This document shows, one piece after another, positions 1-11,666 of a stretch of 64,000 nt of DNA (the first letter of the stretch is position 1; every line of letters starts with the position of its first letter). Source of the DNA: Laguncularia racemosa. Lineage: Eukaryota > Streptophyta > Magnoliopsida > Myrtales > Combretaceae. The translations under genes were made by a program, and so were the position numbers. The stretch covers positions 186,001-250,000 of the forward strand of contig JBBMOL010000302.1 of assembly GCA_037954665.1 (NCBI GenBank), in the 5' to 3' direction. Under the pieces are notes generated by a model. It did no database searches. It saw only the letters and a program-made list of their open reading frames with translations, and was not told the origin of the DNA.

Positions 1-510
1 GGTAGTTTTCTCTTGATCTTCAAGGGCAATTTGGATCTGGTAATATCCCGACATCCCATCTAGAAAATAGTAGAACATATGTCCAGCAAGCCTCTCTAAC
101 ATCTGATCGACAAAAAGTAAAGGAAAATGGTCCTTGCGAGTAGCTTCATTTAATTTGCGATAGTCAATGCAGACTCGCCATCCCGTCATCGTCCTCATTG
201 GTATGAGCTCATTATTCTCATTTGGGACCACTGTCATTCCCCCCTTCTTTGGCACCACCTGGACAGGGCTTACCCATGAACTATCAGAAATAGGATAAAT
301 TAGCCTAACGTCTAACAATTTGATTACCTATTTCTTAACGACTTCTTTCATGTTTGGATTAAGTCGTCTTTGAGCTTGCACCATTGGTTTGAAATTGTCT
401 TCCATCAGGATTTTGTGTGTGCAAAAAGATGGACTAACCCCTTGGATATCCGAGATTTTCCATGCTAAGGAACGCTTATGCTCCTTCAAGATCTTCAAGA
501 GCTTTTCCTT
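1..510 (-). pseudogene. Athila-1 reverse transcriptase, 5' portion
   Basis: Minus-strand translation gives the start of an RT domain: a SSWVSPVQVVPKKGG segment, then the RVCIDYRKLNEATRKDHFPL block (RT motif with the IDYRKLN signature), then the LERLAGH...FLDGMSGYYQI block. The catalytic YxDD box would lie to the left of the window. At least two stops interrupt the linker, one around 510 and one around 330. In life this domain copied element RNA into cDNA inside the virus-like particle. The identification as Athila-type RT rests on the DATQ/EATR-KDHFPL wording, seen also in N1 and N2. Confidence 0.85.
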
Positions 511-1425
511 CTAAACAATGGTTAGCCCGGCTGCAATGATGACCGGTAACTGAGAATCCTTCTCGAAGAAAGCATACTCCAGATAGTCAGGGAGTTGCTT
601 CAGTTCCAGAATTGGAGGATCTTCAATAGAGGGCTTCAATCTGGTAACATCTCCTGCATCAATATTCTTCCTATCTGTTTTTATCCCAAGTTCTTCCTTG
701 CCATCAAGATGAGTCAACAATTCTTGTATTACACAATCTTCTGTCTCTTCAATGTCGCATACTCTCAAACTCAACTCTAATGGATCCTTACATAAGATAT
801 CTTCCACAACGGTATCAGTTAAATCAATTGCATAACAAGTATCATCAGAACTTACCGATTTCTTCATCACAGCTGGTATTTATATCACTAACTCGTCTCC
901 CCCAATGCGCAGCACTAATCGGCCCTCAGCCACATCAATGATTGCTCAGGCTGTGGCTAAAAAGGGGCGTCCCAAGATCAGAGGAACTTCAATGTCAACA
1001 TCCATGTCCAGGATCACAAAGTCAACCGGGAAGATGAAAGTTTCTACTTTTACTAATACATCTTCAATAACCCCTCTAGGAAACTTCATTGATCGGTCTG
1101 CCAATTGAAGGCTCATTCGTGTAGGCTTTGGCTCCCCTAATCCCAGCTTTTGAAAGAGTGAATATGGCATCAAGTTTATGCTAGTCCCCAGATCTGCTAA
1201 TGCTTTTTCTATGGGTAGATTACCAATGAAACATGGTATGGTGAAACTCCCTGGATCTTTCAATTTCTCTAGAAGCTTGTTTAGTAAAATCGTAGAACAA
1301 CCCGCACAAATTGTTGTAGTGGAGATCTCTTCCATCTTCTTCTTATTAGATAGTAAATCTTTCAAGAACTTGGTATACCTGGGCATCTGAGAAAGGGCTT
1401 CCACAAGTGGTAAGTTGATATGTAA
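511..1425 (-). pseudogene. Athila-1 aspartic protease and linker
   Basis: The protease core is readable at 946-1404: it has the active-site stretch KALADLGTSINLMP (D-x-G type, here DLGTS) and the distal PLILGRPFLATA motif, which is the flap and hydrophobic-Gly part of retropepsin-like RVP_2 domains. After a stop at about 944 a second open piece (511-870) carries the linker towards RT, including a block ending LPVIIAAGLTIV. The protease would have cleaved the gag-pol polyprotein. Order and spacing (gag, PR, linker, RT) match N1 and N2. Stops at about 943 and 869 show it is inactive. Confidence 0.86.
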
Positions 1426-3076
1426 CTATTTGAACAAATCCAGAAACTTACCGAAATGTTCCCAATCTTTGTCGTTCTGCAGCCTAGCAGGATATGGCAA
1501 TGGGGGTTTATAGGGCTGGACAATAGGTGTCTTCTTAGCTTCCGAGTCTTTTACTCTTTCCTTTATAATTCTACCTTTTTTTGCTTTATTAGTGGTCTCG
1601 CCCTTATCAACAATCTCATTCCCCTTCCTAAAAACAGGAGTTTCCCCACACTTATCTGATTTCACTTCCTTTCCACTCCTAAGAATTACTGCCTTCACGT
1701 GTTCCCTTGGGTTGGTCTCTGTATTTCCAGGAAGAGACCCTTGTGGTCGCTCAGCAAGTGCTTTGGAGATCTGCCCCATCTGGTTTTCCAAGTTATGGAT
1801 TGAGGCTTCATGATTTCTTAGAGCTACCTCTGTGGACTGCTGGCATTGCTTCGATGCTTGGATGAATTTTGCAATCATATCCTCAAGGCTAGATTTCTTT
1901 TCTTGGAAAGGAGGTGGAGCTGGTCTTTAGAATCCTGGAGTAGGTGCATTACCCCTTTGGAAATTGCTAATGACTCCAGGAGAAATTGGGATGATTGCGC
2001 CACCCTGGATTATATGTGTTGCTCTAGGGATTGTTCTGTAGCCTTGTAGGGTTCCCCACATACTCAACACGCTCTATCACTTCAGATACCGCATTGTTAG
2101 AATGAGGTTCAGTTGAGCAGTATTGGGATGGTTGAGATACAGCCATCCGTTCAACTTTTGAAGCGAGCGCATCCACTTTTGTTGCAATTGCTGTCATCAA
2201 ATCGACCTCATAAATACCCCCTGCCTTGTGCTTTTTTCTACCATGGCTCCATTGGTGATTATTTTTTGCCATGTTCTCAAACAAACTCAACGACTCTTCT
2301 GGCATCTTCACATTCAAAGTACCCCCAGTAGCAGCATCAATTGTCTGCCGAGTTACATAGTCAAGCCCACTATTGAAGGTAGAAACTTGCAACTAGTTAG
2401 GCATTTGGTGATGTGGACACCGCCTAAGAAGATCCTTGAATCTGATCCACGTTTCATGCAGAGGCTCGTGGTCTAGTTAGGTGAATGATGTGATATCATT
2501 TCTTAACTTGGCAGTTTTCGATGGTGGGAAATAATAGTCTAGGAAAGTCTCTGCCATCTAGGTCCAAGTGGTTATGGAATCCCAGTTTAGTGAACTAAAC
2601 CCCTGCCTTGCTTTCCCCCGAAGAGTGAAAGGGAAAAGTCGCAATTTCAGCGCTTCCTCAGATACCCCGTTTTGCTTGACAATTGCGCAAATATCCAAGA
2701 ACATCTGAGTGTGCGCATGAGGGTCCTCGTCAGACAAACCGTCAAACTGGCATTGATTGTGAATCATGTGCATTGTAGAGGCCTTGATTTCGAAGTTGTT
2801 GGCCTATATTGCTAGTTGCACAATACACGAACCAGTGCTACTCAGAGTAGGTCGAGCATATTCAACCATCATCCTTCGTTCATCTGCCATTCGTTCAGCT
2901 TCTATGTTACCACGGGTGATAGAAGTTTCCTTATCAGCTACTGATGTTGCTTCTTCACTTTCCAAAGGTTCATCGAAATTCAAATTCCCTACTATCTCCT
3001 CAGCACCTCTCAATCGCCTTCTAAAAGTTCGGTCAATCTCAGGATCAAGGTCAAGAATCTTAGATGAAAAGCTCAT
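1426..3076 (-). pseudogene. Athila-1 gag
   Basis: Gag starts at the ATG at 3076 (reading MSFSSKILDLDPEIDRTF), shortly after the PBS. The capsid core is visible at 2558-2773 with the blocks QFDGLSDEDPHAHTQMFLDI and ALKLRLFPFTLRGKARQ, the usual Athila/Tat gag signature. The C-terminal part at 1426-1878 contains NHEASIHNLENQMGQ and REHVKAVILRSGKEV. No CCHC zinc knuckle is seen, which fits this lineage. Several in-frame stops (for example near 2558, 2800 and 2400) break it. Gag would have formed the particle that packages element RNA. Confidence 0.86.
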
Positions 3077-3218
3077 TGTCATAAACTGTGAAAAACAAAT
3101 GATGAACTTAGTTTCCTCAACAAATTTGAATGGAAGCACGAATGAAACTAAGAAAAATAATTAAAAAAAAAAATTATAGTTAAAGTAGTAGGCGTCAAGT
3201 TTTCCTAATATTACAAAT

Positions 3219-3235
3219 CCCCCGCAACGGCGCCA
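3219..3235 (-). other. Primer binding site of Athila-1 (tRNA-Asp type)
   Basis: The plus-strand string CCCCCGCAACGGCGCCA matches the 3' end of plant tRNA-Asp (CCCCGGCAACGGCGCCA) at 16 of 17 positions. On the minus strand this is the site where the tRNA primes first-strand synthesis just downstream of the 5' LTR. tRNA-Asp priming is known for Athila-type elements. Confidence 0.85.
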
Positions 3236-3253
3236 AAAACTTGGTAGACGATC

Positions 3254-4745
3254 TGATCGTTCCAACAAGTTAAGTCCTATACTCAATCCTAGCTTACGAT
3301 AAGTTCTTAGGCAAATATACCTATCAATTAGCAGTATAGCATTGGAGTACAGGTATCGATCCTACGAAGACTTATAAGTACTAGTACTAACGATTATCCT
3401 ACTATTTAACTTCTCACTATTGATGATCTCAATTATCCTAATTACTGATTAAATCTGGAAGGAACGAATAAAATGATCAAAGTAAAGATATTCAAATACT
3501 CCTTTAGTTAATTCAATTATCTAAACATACCCTACCCAAGATCCACCCCTAATTCTCATGCAACTTTCATTCAATTACAAACTTTCCAATGATTAATGCA
3601 CAACAACTCTGATCTATGGAGTTTCTTACACTAGATTAAGGTCTTTCTCAAGATCAATAATCCCTAATCCTAATTAAGTCAATTAAGATCTCTCTTTAAT
3701 TAACATAATTAAGATTGCAATAAAATCCTAGGACTCTCAATTGAACCAGACCACCATGACCTCATTCAATACAGAAAACCTCCTATAACCTATCTTTAGG
3801 ATTACAAGTGGTCTTTTTATTCATGCCAGATCTACTCTATTAAACGATTTCTCAATCTTAATAACAGAGATCTAATTCGATCCTAATACTGTGCACATAT
3901 CAAGATGAACAAACCATGATTGCAACATGAATAAACTCAAAGATCAGGATTAATTATTGAAACATCAACAAATCCGTTACATGACAATTAGGGGTTTCTC
4001 AAGGGATCAGGTATAAAACAATTAGCTACTCATGAATCTAATAAAAAGAACAAAAGAGAAAATAATTGAATCCATAAATAAACACAAAGATCTTGGCTTT
4101 AGTTCGGAAAACTCTTCTAACTTCTCGTCTCTAGGGTTTCTCTCGTGCCGCCTCCTCCTCCCTCTCCCTAAGTTTGTTCTATTTATACTTTTAAGGAAAT
4201 GGTAGAGGATCTTCAGCTGGAAAGATATGAATGTATCTTTCCTTTTCCAAGTGAATCTCGAAAAGTGAATAACATACGCTTGACACGCCCACCAACACGG
4301 CCAGATTTCGAACCGTGTCTCCCTCTGGTCGATAATTCGCAATTCCTCATCCTTGTTCAGTATGTGGCACGGCTATAAACACGGCTAGATTACAAACCGT
4401 GCCAAGTTCTGGACTTTTCCACTTCTCTGCAGCGTCTACCACGGCTTCAAGCACACCCATATCACAAGTCGTGCTTCCTTTCCAAGTGACAACTTTCATC
4501 CTCAGGTGTGCACACGGTTCATGACACGGGCGTGGCTTTCCCTATGTTGTCCATAAGTAGCTTTAACTTGATCTTTTAAGCTTCAATCATGCTCCTTTTG
4601 TTATCTTTCCACTTCTCTTTGGTATTATACCCTGAAACTGATATATTTATCTGTTAAGTACCGAATCTGCATTGATTTTATTCAAAAGACTACACAAATT
4701 CATCATTAACACCCATGATTTATAAAGATTAATTTACTCTTATCA
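3254..4745 (-). repeat. 5' LTR of Athila-1
   Basis: On the minus strand the LTR begins TGATAAGAGTAAATTAATC at 4745. Its 3' end is near 3254, shortly before the PBS; that end is approximate because no second LTR is in view. Length is about 1.5 kb. A TATA-type box (TATAAATAG on the minus strand) lies at 4179-4187. Between 4280 and 4540 there are several spaced half-palindromes of the CACGGC...CCGTG type, shared with other families in this window. There is no matching TSD because the other end is missing. Confidence 0.8.
4179..4187 (-). promoter_or_regulatory. TATA box in Athila-1 LTR
   Basis: TATAAATAG on the minus strand, in the middle of the LTR and followed downstream by gag. The same octamer context (TATAAATAGA) recurs in E1, E2 and the N1 LTR. 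Placement as the transcription start of the LTR is inferred. Confidence 0.6.
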
Positions 4746-6262
4746 GCCATCTTCACTCCAACTTCTTGAGTTAAAATATCCAATTCCAATCTATGTATGT
4801 CATCCAACAATTCTCTTTATGAAGTGTTATAGTAGTAAGATTACCTTATTTTTTCCTACTAAGGGCATTTGCTACCGCATTTGTTTTTCTTGGATGGTAT
4901 TGGATTTTCAAATCATAATCTTTAATTAACTCCAACCATCTCCTTTAGAACATGTTCAACTCCTTCTATTTGAAGATATACTTCAAACATCTATGGTCAG
5001 TGAAAATCTTGAGTTTCTCTCCATATAGGCAGTGTCTCCACAATTTTAGTTTTAGTACTACTACTGCTAGTTCCAAGTCATTAGTTGGGTAATTCTTCTT
5101 ATATGGTTTCAGTTAACAAGATGCATATGCTATGACTTGCCTTCCTTATATCGAAACACAACCTAGCCCTTGAGTTGAGGTGTCACTATAAATAGTGAAT
5201 TCTTCTCCACTCTTAGGTAGTGTTAAAATTGGTGCTAACATAAGCTTCTCTTTGAGTTTTTGGAAACTAGCTTCACACTTATCATCCCAATCAAACCTCA
5301 CCTTTTTTTTTGTGTTAGCCTGGTGAGAGGAGTCACTATCTTATAGAATCTCTCAAAAAACCTTCTATAGTAACCTACTAAACACATGAAGCTTCTTATG
5401 TCTATTACTATCTTCAATCTGGGCCAATCTATTACAGCTCCCACCTTTTTTTAGTGTGCTGAGATTCCATCTTTGTTAACTGCATGACTTAAGAAAACCA
5501 CTTGCTCTAGTCAGAATTCGCATTTTTTGAATTTGGCATAGAATCTATTTGCTTACAACTTGCCCAACACCAACCTTAAATGTTCTCTATGTTCATCATT
5601 GCTCCTGAAATATATTAAGATATTGTCTATAAAGATGATCACAAACTTATCTAAAAATTCCTTGAACACCTTGTTCATTAAGTCCATAAAACCTGTAAGT
5701 GCATTAACCAACACAAAAAGCATCACCAGAAACTCAAAATGCCTATATCAAGTCCTAAAGGTTGTCTTCTAGATTCCTCTTCCTTAATCCTAAACGAGTG
5801 ATATCCTGATTTCAATTCGATCTTAGAGAATACCTAAGCTCCTTGTAACTAGTTAAATAGGTCACCTATCTTAGGGAGAGGATATTATTCTTGATGGTGA
5901 CACGGTTTAGTTCTCTATAGTCAATGCGCAATCTCATGGCTCTATCCTTCTTCTTAACAAAAAGGACTAGTGCATCTTAGGGAGATGTATTGGGTCTTAT
6001 GAAACCTTTATCTTGTGGGTGTTGTAGCTATTTCTTCAACTCTTCTAGCTTAATTGGAACTATCCTATATACTAGTTTTGATATTAGTAAGGTACCCAAT
6101 CTCTTTGGCTGAGGGTAAGCTAGGAAGGTCTTCATGAAAGACATTTGGAAATTCCCTCACTACTAACACTATCTCCGATTTCATTGCTTCATTAGCCTCA
6201 ATTGTCACAGCAGCCAACATACTCTTTCCCCATAACTCATAAGTAGGTAATCTTGTTGGTTT
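4746..6262 (-). pseudogene. Degenerate Tekay/Del-like pol (RT and RNase H)
   Basis: Minus-strand translation in broken frames shows RT and then RNase H. Around 5590-5710 the RT reads GFMDLMNKVFKEFLDKFVII followed by FIDNILIYFRS. The catalytic pair is therefore FIDN, not the normal FIDD or YIDD. Near 5880-5990 the upstream IDYRELN region is recognisable. Left of about 5330 come RNase H blocks including a DHRCLKYIF-type motif and NALSRKK near 4870-5000. The wording is that of the Tekay/Del branch of chromoviruses. No frame longer than about 70 codons survives, so this is an old relic. It is cut by Athila-1 at 4745, so integrase is missing. Confidence 0.72.
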
Positions 6263-6562
6263 CTATGCTTCTAACTTAAACTCGAAGGAATCTTTTCCAA
6301 GTTTGTTGAAGTGTATCACCATGTTATGGCAATTAATGGTGGCATAGTATTCTAACAACCAATTAACTCCTAAGATTATATCAAACTCCACCATCTCCTT
6401 AATTAATACGTTTGTTGTAATTACATTGCCTTGTATCTTTATTCTTACTCTTTTGCAGATTCTATCTAAAGTCCTTCTAACTCCTAAAGGAGTACTAACA
6501 ATCAAATGACCATCTATACATATAGAAGTCAATTCACACTCACGTATAAATGATTCAAACAC
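6263..6562 (-). pseudogene. Tekay/Del-like aspartic protease fragment
   Basis: A 99-codon open stretch encodes the C-terminal two thirds of a Ty3 protease: an HLIVSTPLGVRRTLDRICKR segment, then VEFDIILGVNWLLEY, the DxxLGMDWL motif of Del/Tekay proteases, with ILGVNWL here. The D-S/T-G active site would be just upstream (6563-6620), where the text is damaged. It lies between the gag zinc-knuckle region and RT in the expected order. Confidence 0.75.
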
Positions 6563-6689
6563 GTAAGAAATAGAGGCACTAGTATCAAATAAGACAGAGG
6601 CATTGCAAGTGTGTACTTAAAGTATACTTGCAATTGTGTCCATATCTAAAAGGTCTTAGTGCTACTATTATTGAAGTGTAAACACCCTA

Positions 6690-7560
6690 GTGGGAACCCA
6701 TTATCTGGGACCTCTTGTTTGTAGTCTATCAACCTATACCCTTATTGGCAGTCTTGCTACCTATTGAGTTGAGGTTATCTGATTTCCTACTTGACCTTGA
6801 GTACAATCAACTTCCTTATGTCCTCTCTATTTACACACATGGAAAAATACCAATGGAATCAACCTTTCATTACAATTTTAGCTTATATGTCCTGTCTTCC
6901 TATAGGAAAAACATGTATCCTCCAGCCATTTATAGTCTCTCAGTTCATGAGGCCCACAATACCTGGTGCATCCAATTGCTAAGGCTATTGAAGGAAGTGC
7001 CAAAGGCATTGGTTAAATCAGTAGAGGAGGGTTTACGGTAACCGGAGATCTATTTTAGAACATTTGTGGCCTCTTGCCTTTATCTTGCACCATCACACTA
7101 GAGGTTGGTCTCTTACCAAAGGCTACCCCTGACTCACGATTCAATTATTCCTCTATCATTCTTTTGTAACGCTTAAAAAATTTTGCTTTATCAACCACTT
7201 TAGCATATGTAGTCAGCTAAAAAGATTTAACTTCATGTTAGAAATTTGGCTCAACCCCTTCACAAATCTCCTTACCAGCCTAGGAACTGATGCCCACCAA
7301 CTTGCTGCAGTCCCCTTCAGCATGAATGCAGCATAATCTACCTTCCTATTTTCTAAAACCTATAAGGTAGCAAAGATCTTCTCCATTTCTTGCATCTAAT
7401 TCTTTGCTTTAATTAGGTAATTGACTCTAGGGTTGAACTCCTTTTCGACCCGAATAAACCTATCTAAACTTATTGATTCCTCTACAACTTTATTTTGTTG
7501 GGCATTTTATGCTTATATTGTTGTGTTAATAACCCCACTAAGTTGTACATAGTTTGTAGA
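6690..7560 (-). pseudogene. Tekay/Del-like gag relic with zinc knuckles
   Basis: On the minus strand the 6860-6985 region translates to two damaged CCHC-like fingers (CTRYCGPHELRDCKWLED, then CFSYRKTGHIS). Upstream, 7200-7560 gives a capsid-like stretch with YAAFMLKGTAASWWASV, comparable to the FMLKGEAxxWW block of Del/Tekay gag. Frames are broken throughout. The plus-strand open stretch across this area is a shadow of it. It belongs to the same relic as the protease and pol to its left. Confidence 0.6.
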
Positions 7561-7942
7561 AGTTGGGCAGTCTAGTATAAAACTTGACCATGTTCCCCTT
7601 ATGGTTACTTGTAATGACCTTATAAGGAGCCTAACAGAATTGCTTAAGAGTTTCCATATCACGTGTGCACCCGTAATATGAAAACCGTCTTGCAAGTCAG
7701 AGGTTATAAGACTCTAATTTAATAATCATTCCTCACCATAAATGATAATATATATAATTAATTATTATGAAAATAACTATGAGAACCAATATTATAATTT
7801 ACTAGAATCGTAGAGAATCGATATCCCTTACCAAATAGTAAAACTAAGTGATCTCAACATTTAAGATAACTAGTTCGAAAAGGTCTTGGAAGATGACAAA
7901 GTTTTTGAAATAAACAACTTTACAAATTCTTATTCACTCATC
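7561..7942 (-). repeat. Probable leader/LTR remnant of the Tekay-like relic, left part
   Basis: No coding signal. It lies upstream of the relic gag in the minus-strand direction, where a leader and 5' LTR are expected, and contains AT-rich text with a TATATATAATTAATTATTATG-like run near 7750. It continues beyond the C2 solo LTR at 9176. Assignment is by position only. Confidence 0.35.
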
Positions 7943-7947
7943 CTAGT

Positions 7948-9170
7948 TGATGTGCTCAAAACCAAGATTAAGCACATGAAAAACTGATTTGAAAGACTAT
8001 TAGACAATGTCAATCAAACTAGTTCAACAATTGCACAATTCCTCAATATTTATGAACCAATTCCCACAACAAGGATGTGACCAAGAATGAATCCAAGTAT
8101 GATGATGCTCTGATATCAAAAGATGATGTGCTCAAAACCAAGCCCAAGCACATGCAAATGAATCAAAGAAACAATTCCAAATCACACATATGAATCGATT
8201 CAATTGGACTAGGAAATTACATGAACCCTAATGGAATTTTTGATGAAATCCAAAGGTCCAAAGATGCAATCAACAATCCAACAAGGTTAATCTTCACTAA
8301 ATAACAATAAGACAAGTGAAATCCACGTGAATTACACCAAGATGACTAGATCTAATGCCATAATTTACCCTCTTCCAACAATAACCATTTACGTCACAAA
8401 TGATTCAAATATTGATGATGATAACAAATACTAAAACATTCAATCTTATAACATGATAATTGATCACAATTGCAATAAAAAATCTGACCAAGAACATCCA
8501 AATCAACCTTAGATATGACTCACTAGTGATGAAAAGGAAACACAACAAAGAAGAATTGATATTACTCACAATTGCCCTTTGTTGCACTCGCCACAATTTC
8601 AACTCTTGGAAATTGAAATTGATAAGAGAAATTGGATCTAGGGAAACCCTAAGCCCTCTCACGAAAATGTGAAATCTATTATGAAAATTTTGGCCCCCTC
8701 AAACCCTACTATAAGCAAGTACTTATACTTGCTCCCTTTAGGGTTAGAATATGCACAAAATTACAACTATGCCACTTTTAAGGTGGCCGGTCCTAAATGA
8801 CAATTACAATCAAAATGAAAGTTTCCTAAAAGAAAATTACAACATGAAATGGTCCAAATAACAATTACAAAATAAAAGAATATAGTCTTCATCATGCGAG
8901 CTCTTCCATAGGATTCGTCAGCCCAACTCATCGCCGGTTCAAGTTGGTCCATGGATAACCCACAAGCTGAGTCTGAGTGAGTTTGTTCATCGCCCTATAA
9001 AATATGATAAGTGTGCCTGTTGGAATATATAATACATGAATAAGATAAAAGTGGTTAGTAAACGAATAATTTCAGGGTCGATTTGCTCAAAATGGGCCCT
9101 CATCGCCAACATTCGAAATCATTTAGTTTTTGCCTTAATGATAGGTCTTGTCGGATTTTGATTCCTATCA
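7948..9170 (-). repeat. C2 solo LTR with captured primer site
   Basis: This 1,223-bp LTR begins TGATAGGAATCAAAATC at 9170 on the minus strand and ends ...GCACATCA at 7948. It is flanked by a perfect 5-bp TSD, CTAGT (7943-7947 and 9171-9175), which fixes both ends. Inside it, at 8105-8130, lies a second LTR terminus together with a primer-site-like string (GCTCTGATATCA on the plus strand, compare GCTCTGATACCA). So the LTR contains a former LTR-PBS junction. A TATA box embedded in an inverted repeat lies at 8715-8732. No internal domain is present, so it is a solo LTR. Confidence 0.9.
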
Positions 9171-9175
9171 CTAGT

Positions 9176-9666
9176 CTTTTAACTATCTTCTAATTCTCCA
9201 TCTATCCATAAAGCTTGAGTTTGGAACACTCATCACTTTGATCTTTAGCCCAATTCCTAGCTTTAGAGTACCTTGTAAGATAAACTATTGAGGGGTGAGC
9301 AGACTATGGCTCAGTGAGTTTGCCCATCACTACTACCATTCAAGCAAGTTATCAAACATTAATTAGCACTTCATGAAATCTATCTACATACAAAGTGAAT
9401 GCATATGATGTGTGATGAATGTGAGCAACACATTCATGGGAGTTTAGAACCATGAAAGGTATAAATTTGCATCGTCTATACTTCGATTGACCTCCATACT
9501 TAATCTCATGGAGCACCTCACCTTACTCGGGAGGTTGTCTAAGGGCACAGTCCCCTAAACAAACTCGATACCTACCCGTCATCAAAAACAAAAATGCCCT
9601 AAGGGGCCAGTTTTAGTGAATTCCACGTCGAGCCATTCACCATCAATCAAATACTCGATAATGCCT
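9176..9666 (-). repeat. Probable LTR remnant of the Tekay-like relic, right part
   Basis: This 490-bp stretch has no open frame with recognisable protein. It contains GGGTGAGCAGACTATGGCTCAGTGAG near 9295-9320, text resembling Del/Tekay LTRs. It continues the sequence interrupted by the C2 solo LTR (CTAGT on both sides) and is cut at 9667 by the C-left LTR. Assignment is tentative. Confidence 0.4.
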
Positions 9667-10826
9667 TGATGGGAAAATTTCCGGCACCATCGACACTCAC
9701 TTATATTTTACGTCATTTCTTTTATTCTAATAAATATTTGAGAAATAATCTTACAAGTACAATAATAATTCTCCATGGGATGCCAATATGTCCTACACTA
9801 GTTGATGGACATGGGACATCTTCAGATTTACAATCAAAGACCCGTTGCGATTGTTTCCATTCCGAAGCATTAGCTCATGAAGACTTATGATATTTTTGTA
9901 CTTTGTAATTGTTCTATGGACTATTTTATGTTGTATTTTTTTCTTTTGGGACACTTTCATTTTTTATTGTAATTTCCATTTAAAACCAGCCACCTTAAAA
10001 GTGGCATACTTGTAATTTTTTACCATTTTCTAACGCTAGGGGTAGCAAGTATAAATACTTTCTCATAGTAGGGTTTGAGGAGGCTAAAATTTTCAGAATA
10101 CACTTCACATTTTTGTGAGAGGGCTTAGGGTTTCCTTAGATCCAGTTTCTCTTATCAATTTCAATTTCCAAGAGTTGAAATTGTGGTGAGTGCAACAAGG
10201 GGCAATTATGGGTAATATCAATTCTTATTTGTTGTGTTTCCTTTTCATCACTAGTGAGTCATATCTAGGGTTGATTTGGATGTTCTTGGTCAGATTTTTT
10301 ATTACAATTGTGATCAATATCATGTTATGAGATTGATTGTTTTTAGTATTTGATATCATCATCAATATTGGAATCATTTGTGATGTGAATGGTAATTGTT
10401 GGTAGAAGATAAAATCACGGCGTTAGATCTGTTCTTCTTGGTATAATTCATGTGGATTTCATTTGTATTTTTTGATATTTTTTGAAGTTTAACCTTGTTG
10501 GATTGTTGATTGCATCTTTGGTCCTTTGGATTTCATCAAAATTCCAATAGGGTTTACGTAATTTCTAATCCAATTGAACCGGTTTATGTGTGTAAGTTGG
10601 GGTTTGTTTCTTTGATTCATTTGCATGTGCTTAGGTTTGGTTTTGAGCACATCATCTTTTGGTATCAAAGCAATCTAATTTGGATACTTAAGATTGATCA
10701 CATCCTCGTTGGAAGAATTGGTTATAAACATTGAGATTTGACACCATTGTTCATGTGATTGAGACTACTTTGATTGTCTTTCAAATTGGTTTTTGTATGT
10801 GCTTAATCTTGGTTTTAGGCACATCA
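9667..10826 (+). repeat. 5' LTR of C-left with internal LTR-PBS copy
   Basis: The LTR starts TGATGGGAAAATTTCC and ends AGGCACATCA at 10826, followed by a weak primer site. A first LTR-like end (GAGCACATCA) lies at 10645-10654, followed by TGGTATCAAAGC at 10660-10671 and about 150 bp before the second end. The same arrangement occurs in the C2 solo LTR at 7948, whose TSD shows the outer end is the true one. A TATA-like box in a near inverted repeat is at 10044-10061. Confidence 0.82.
10660..10671 (+). other. Captured primer binding site inside C-left LTR
   Basis: TGGTATCAAAGC, an 11/12 match to the tRNA-iMet-complementary TGGTATCAGAGC of plant elements. It lies inside the LTR, 155 bp before its true end, so it is read as a relic of an older LTR-PBS junction. 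Confidence 0.65.
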
Positions 10827-11073
10827 TCTTTTAGTATCGGAGCTTGAGGTTAAGAGAAGGGAATTTTGTGATCTTCACTTTCAATTAGGGTTCTTCATTT
10901 CTTTTGATCCGAAATTATATGTGTGTGTAGAGGATTGAGTTGCTTAATTGTGTTATTGAGGGGTTGAATTTGTTGTTTGATGAAGTGGAATTGGAAATCT
11001 TATTGTAGCTAATGTGTTGTTGAGATCACCGTGGGTAGAAGGGCATGTATGTGTGTGTATGTATGTGTGGCAT
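10827..11073 (+). other. C-left untranslated leader, first part
   Basis: Noncoding stretch between primer site and gag; it resumes after the E1 insertion at about 12604-13561. Ends in a short TG-rich run (GTGTGTGTATGTATGTGTGG) just before E1. It resembles the leader of C1 (33195-34099) in its opening and in a later GTGATCACT(T/A) segment. Confidence 0.6.
10832..10843 (+). other. Primer binding site of C-left
   Basis: TAGTATCGGAGC, a 10/12 match to TGGTATCAGAGC, located five bases after the LTR end and followed by TTGAGGTTAAGAGAAGGGAA. C1 has the same text after its primer site (33183-33194), which supports the call. Both differences are transitions. Confidence 0.65.
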
Positions 11074-11349
11074 TGATAGAGCCATTTTATACTCAATCTT
11101 TATAGTATGAAGTGTGTTAATTTATTATAGATTTTATAGAAATCATAAGGAAATGGTACTTAATTATATTATGGTGATAAATCAGGTTAAATGGAGTCAA
11201 GGGTGCTGATTCAAGTAAATTAGAGAAGTCATCTACAACTTGGATCAAAGACAAGGATTTACACTGCCGGAGGAAAGTACATGGGCGTGTAGTTGAAGTA
11301 CATGGCTGTGTACTTGGTTTTGAATCAACAGGAAAATACACTGTTGAAG

Positions 11350-11363
11350 TACACGGCCGTGTA
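11350..11363. promoter_or_regulatory. CACGGCCGTG palindrome in E1
   Basis: TACACGGCCGTGTA is a perfect 14-bp palindrome, one of a cluster between 11280 and 11560 that also holds decayed versions (ACATGGGCGTGT, ACATGGCTGTGT). It lies upstream of the TATA box. Function unknown; the same motif class occurs in A, N, H and Athila-1. Confidence 0.6.
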
Positions 11364-11666
11364 TCTGTGTAGAAGGAGGTACGGTTTGAGATACGGCCAT
11401 GGTGAAAACCGTGCTACACACTGCACGAGAAGGAGAGAGACACGTCTTGTGACACCGCCATGGTGGAAACCGTGGTGGAAGACGTGGCACACACTGGACA
11501 CGGAAGATGATATGTGAATTATACACAGAGGAAGGCACGACTTGACCTACGGCCGTGTTGTAGGGTGTGCCAGGAGGACGATTATTTACTTCTCGAGATT
11601 TACTTGAAAAAGGAAAGATATTTTCGTATCTTGCTAGCAAAAGATCACCTACCATTCCTTTAACAA

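Larger units (their letters stand above)
1..4745 (-). mobile_element. Athila-1, Athila/Tat-type Ty3 retrotransposon, 5' part
   Basis: The element reads on the minus strand in the order 5' LTR (right), PBS, gag, protease, reverse transcriptase, and is cut by the left window edge inside RT. The protease-RT linker and the PBS matching tRNA-Asp are typical of the Athila/Tat branch of plant Ty3/gypsy elements. Its protein sequence is related to but clearly different from the two other Athila-type elements of this window (N1, N2). Many stop codons interrupt gag-pol, so it is dead. Its right end abuts the Tekay-like relic at 4746, which it probably interrupted. The 3' half and 3' LTR lie outside the window. 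Confidence 0.88.

Noticed and set aside
6715..7041. 108-codon plus-strand open frame as a gene
   Set aside because: It is antisense to a decayed gag zinc-knuckle region of the Tekay-like relic; the minus-strand reading explains it.
10660..10671. TGGTATC...AGC strings as tRNA gene fragments
   Set aside because: They are 12-bp primer binding sites beside LTR ends; no cloverleaf arms are present around any of them.
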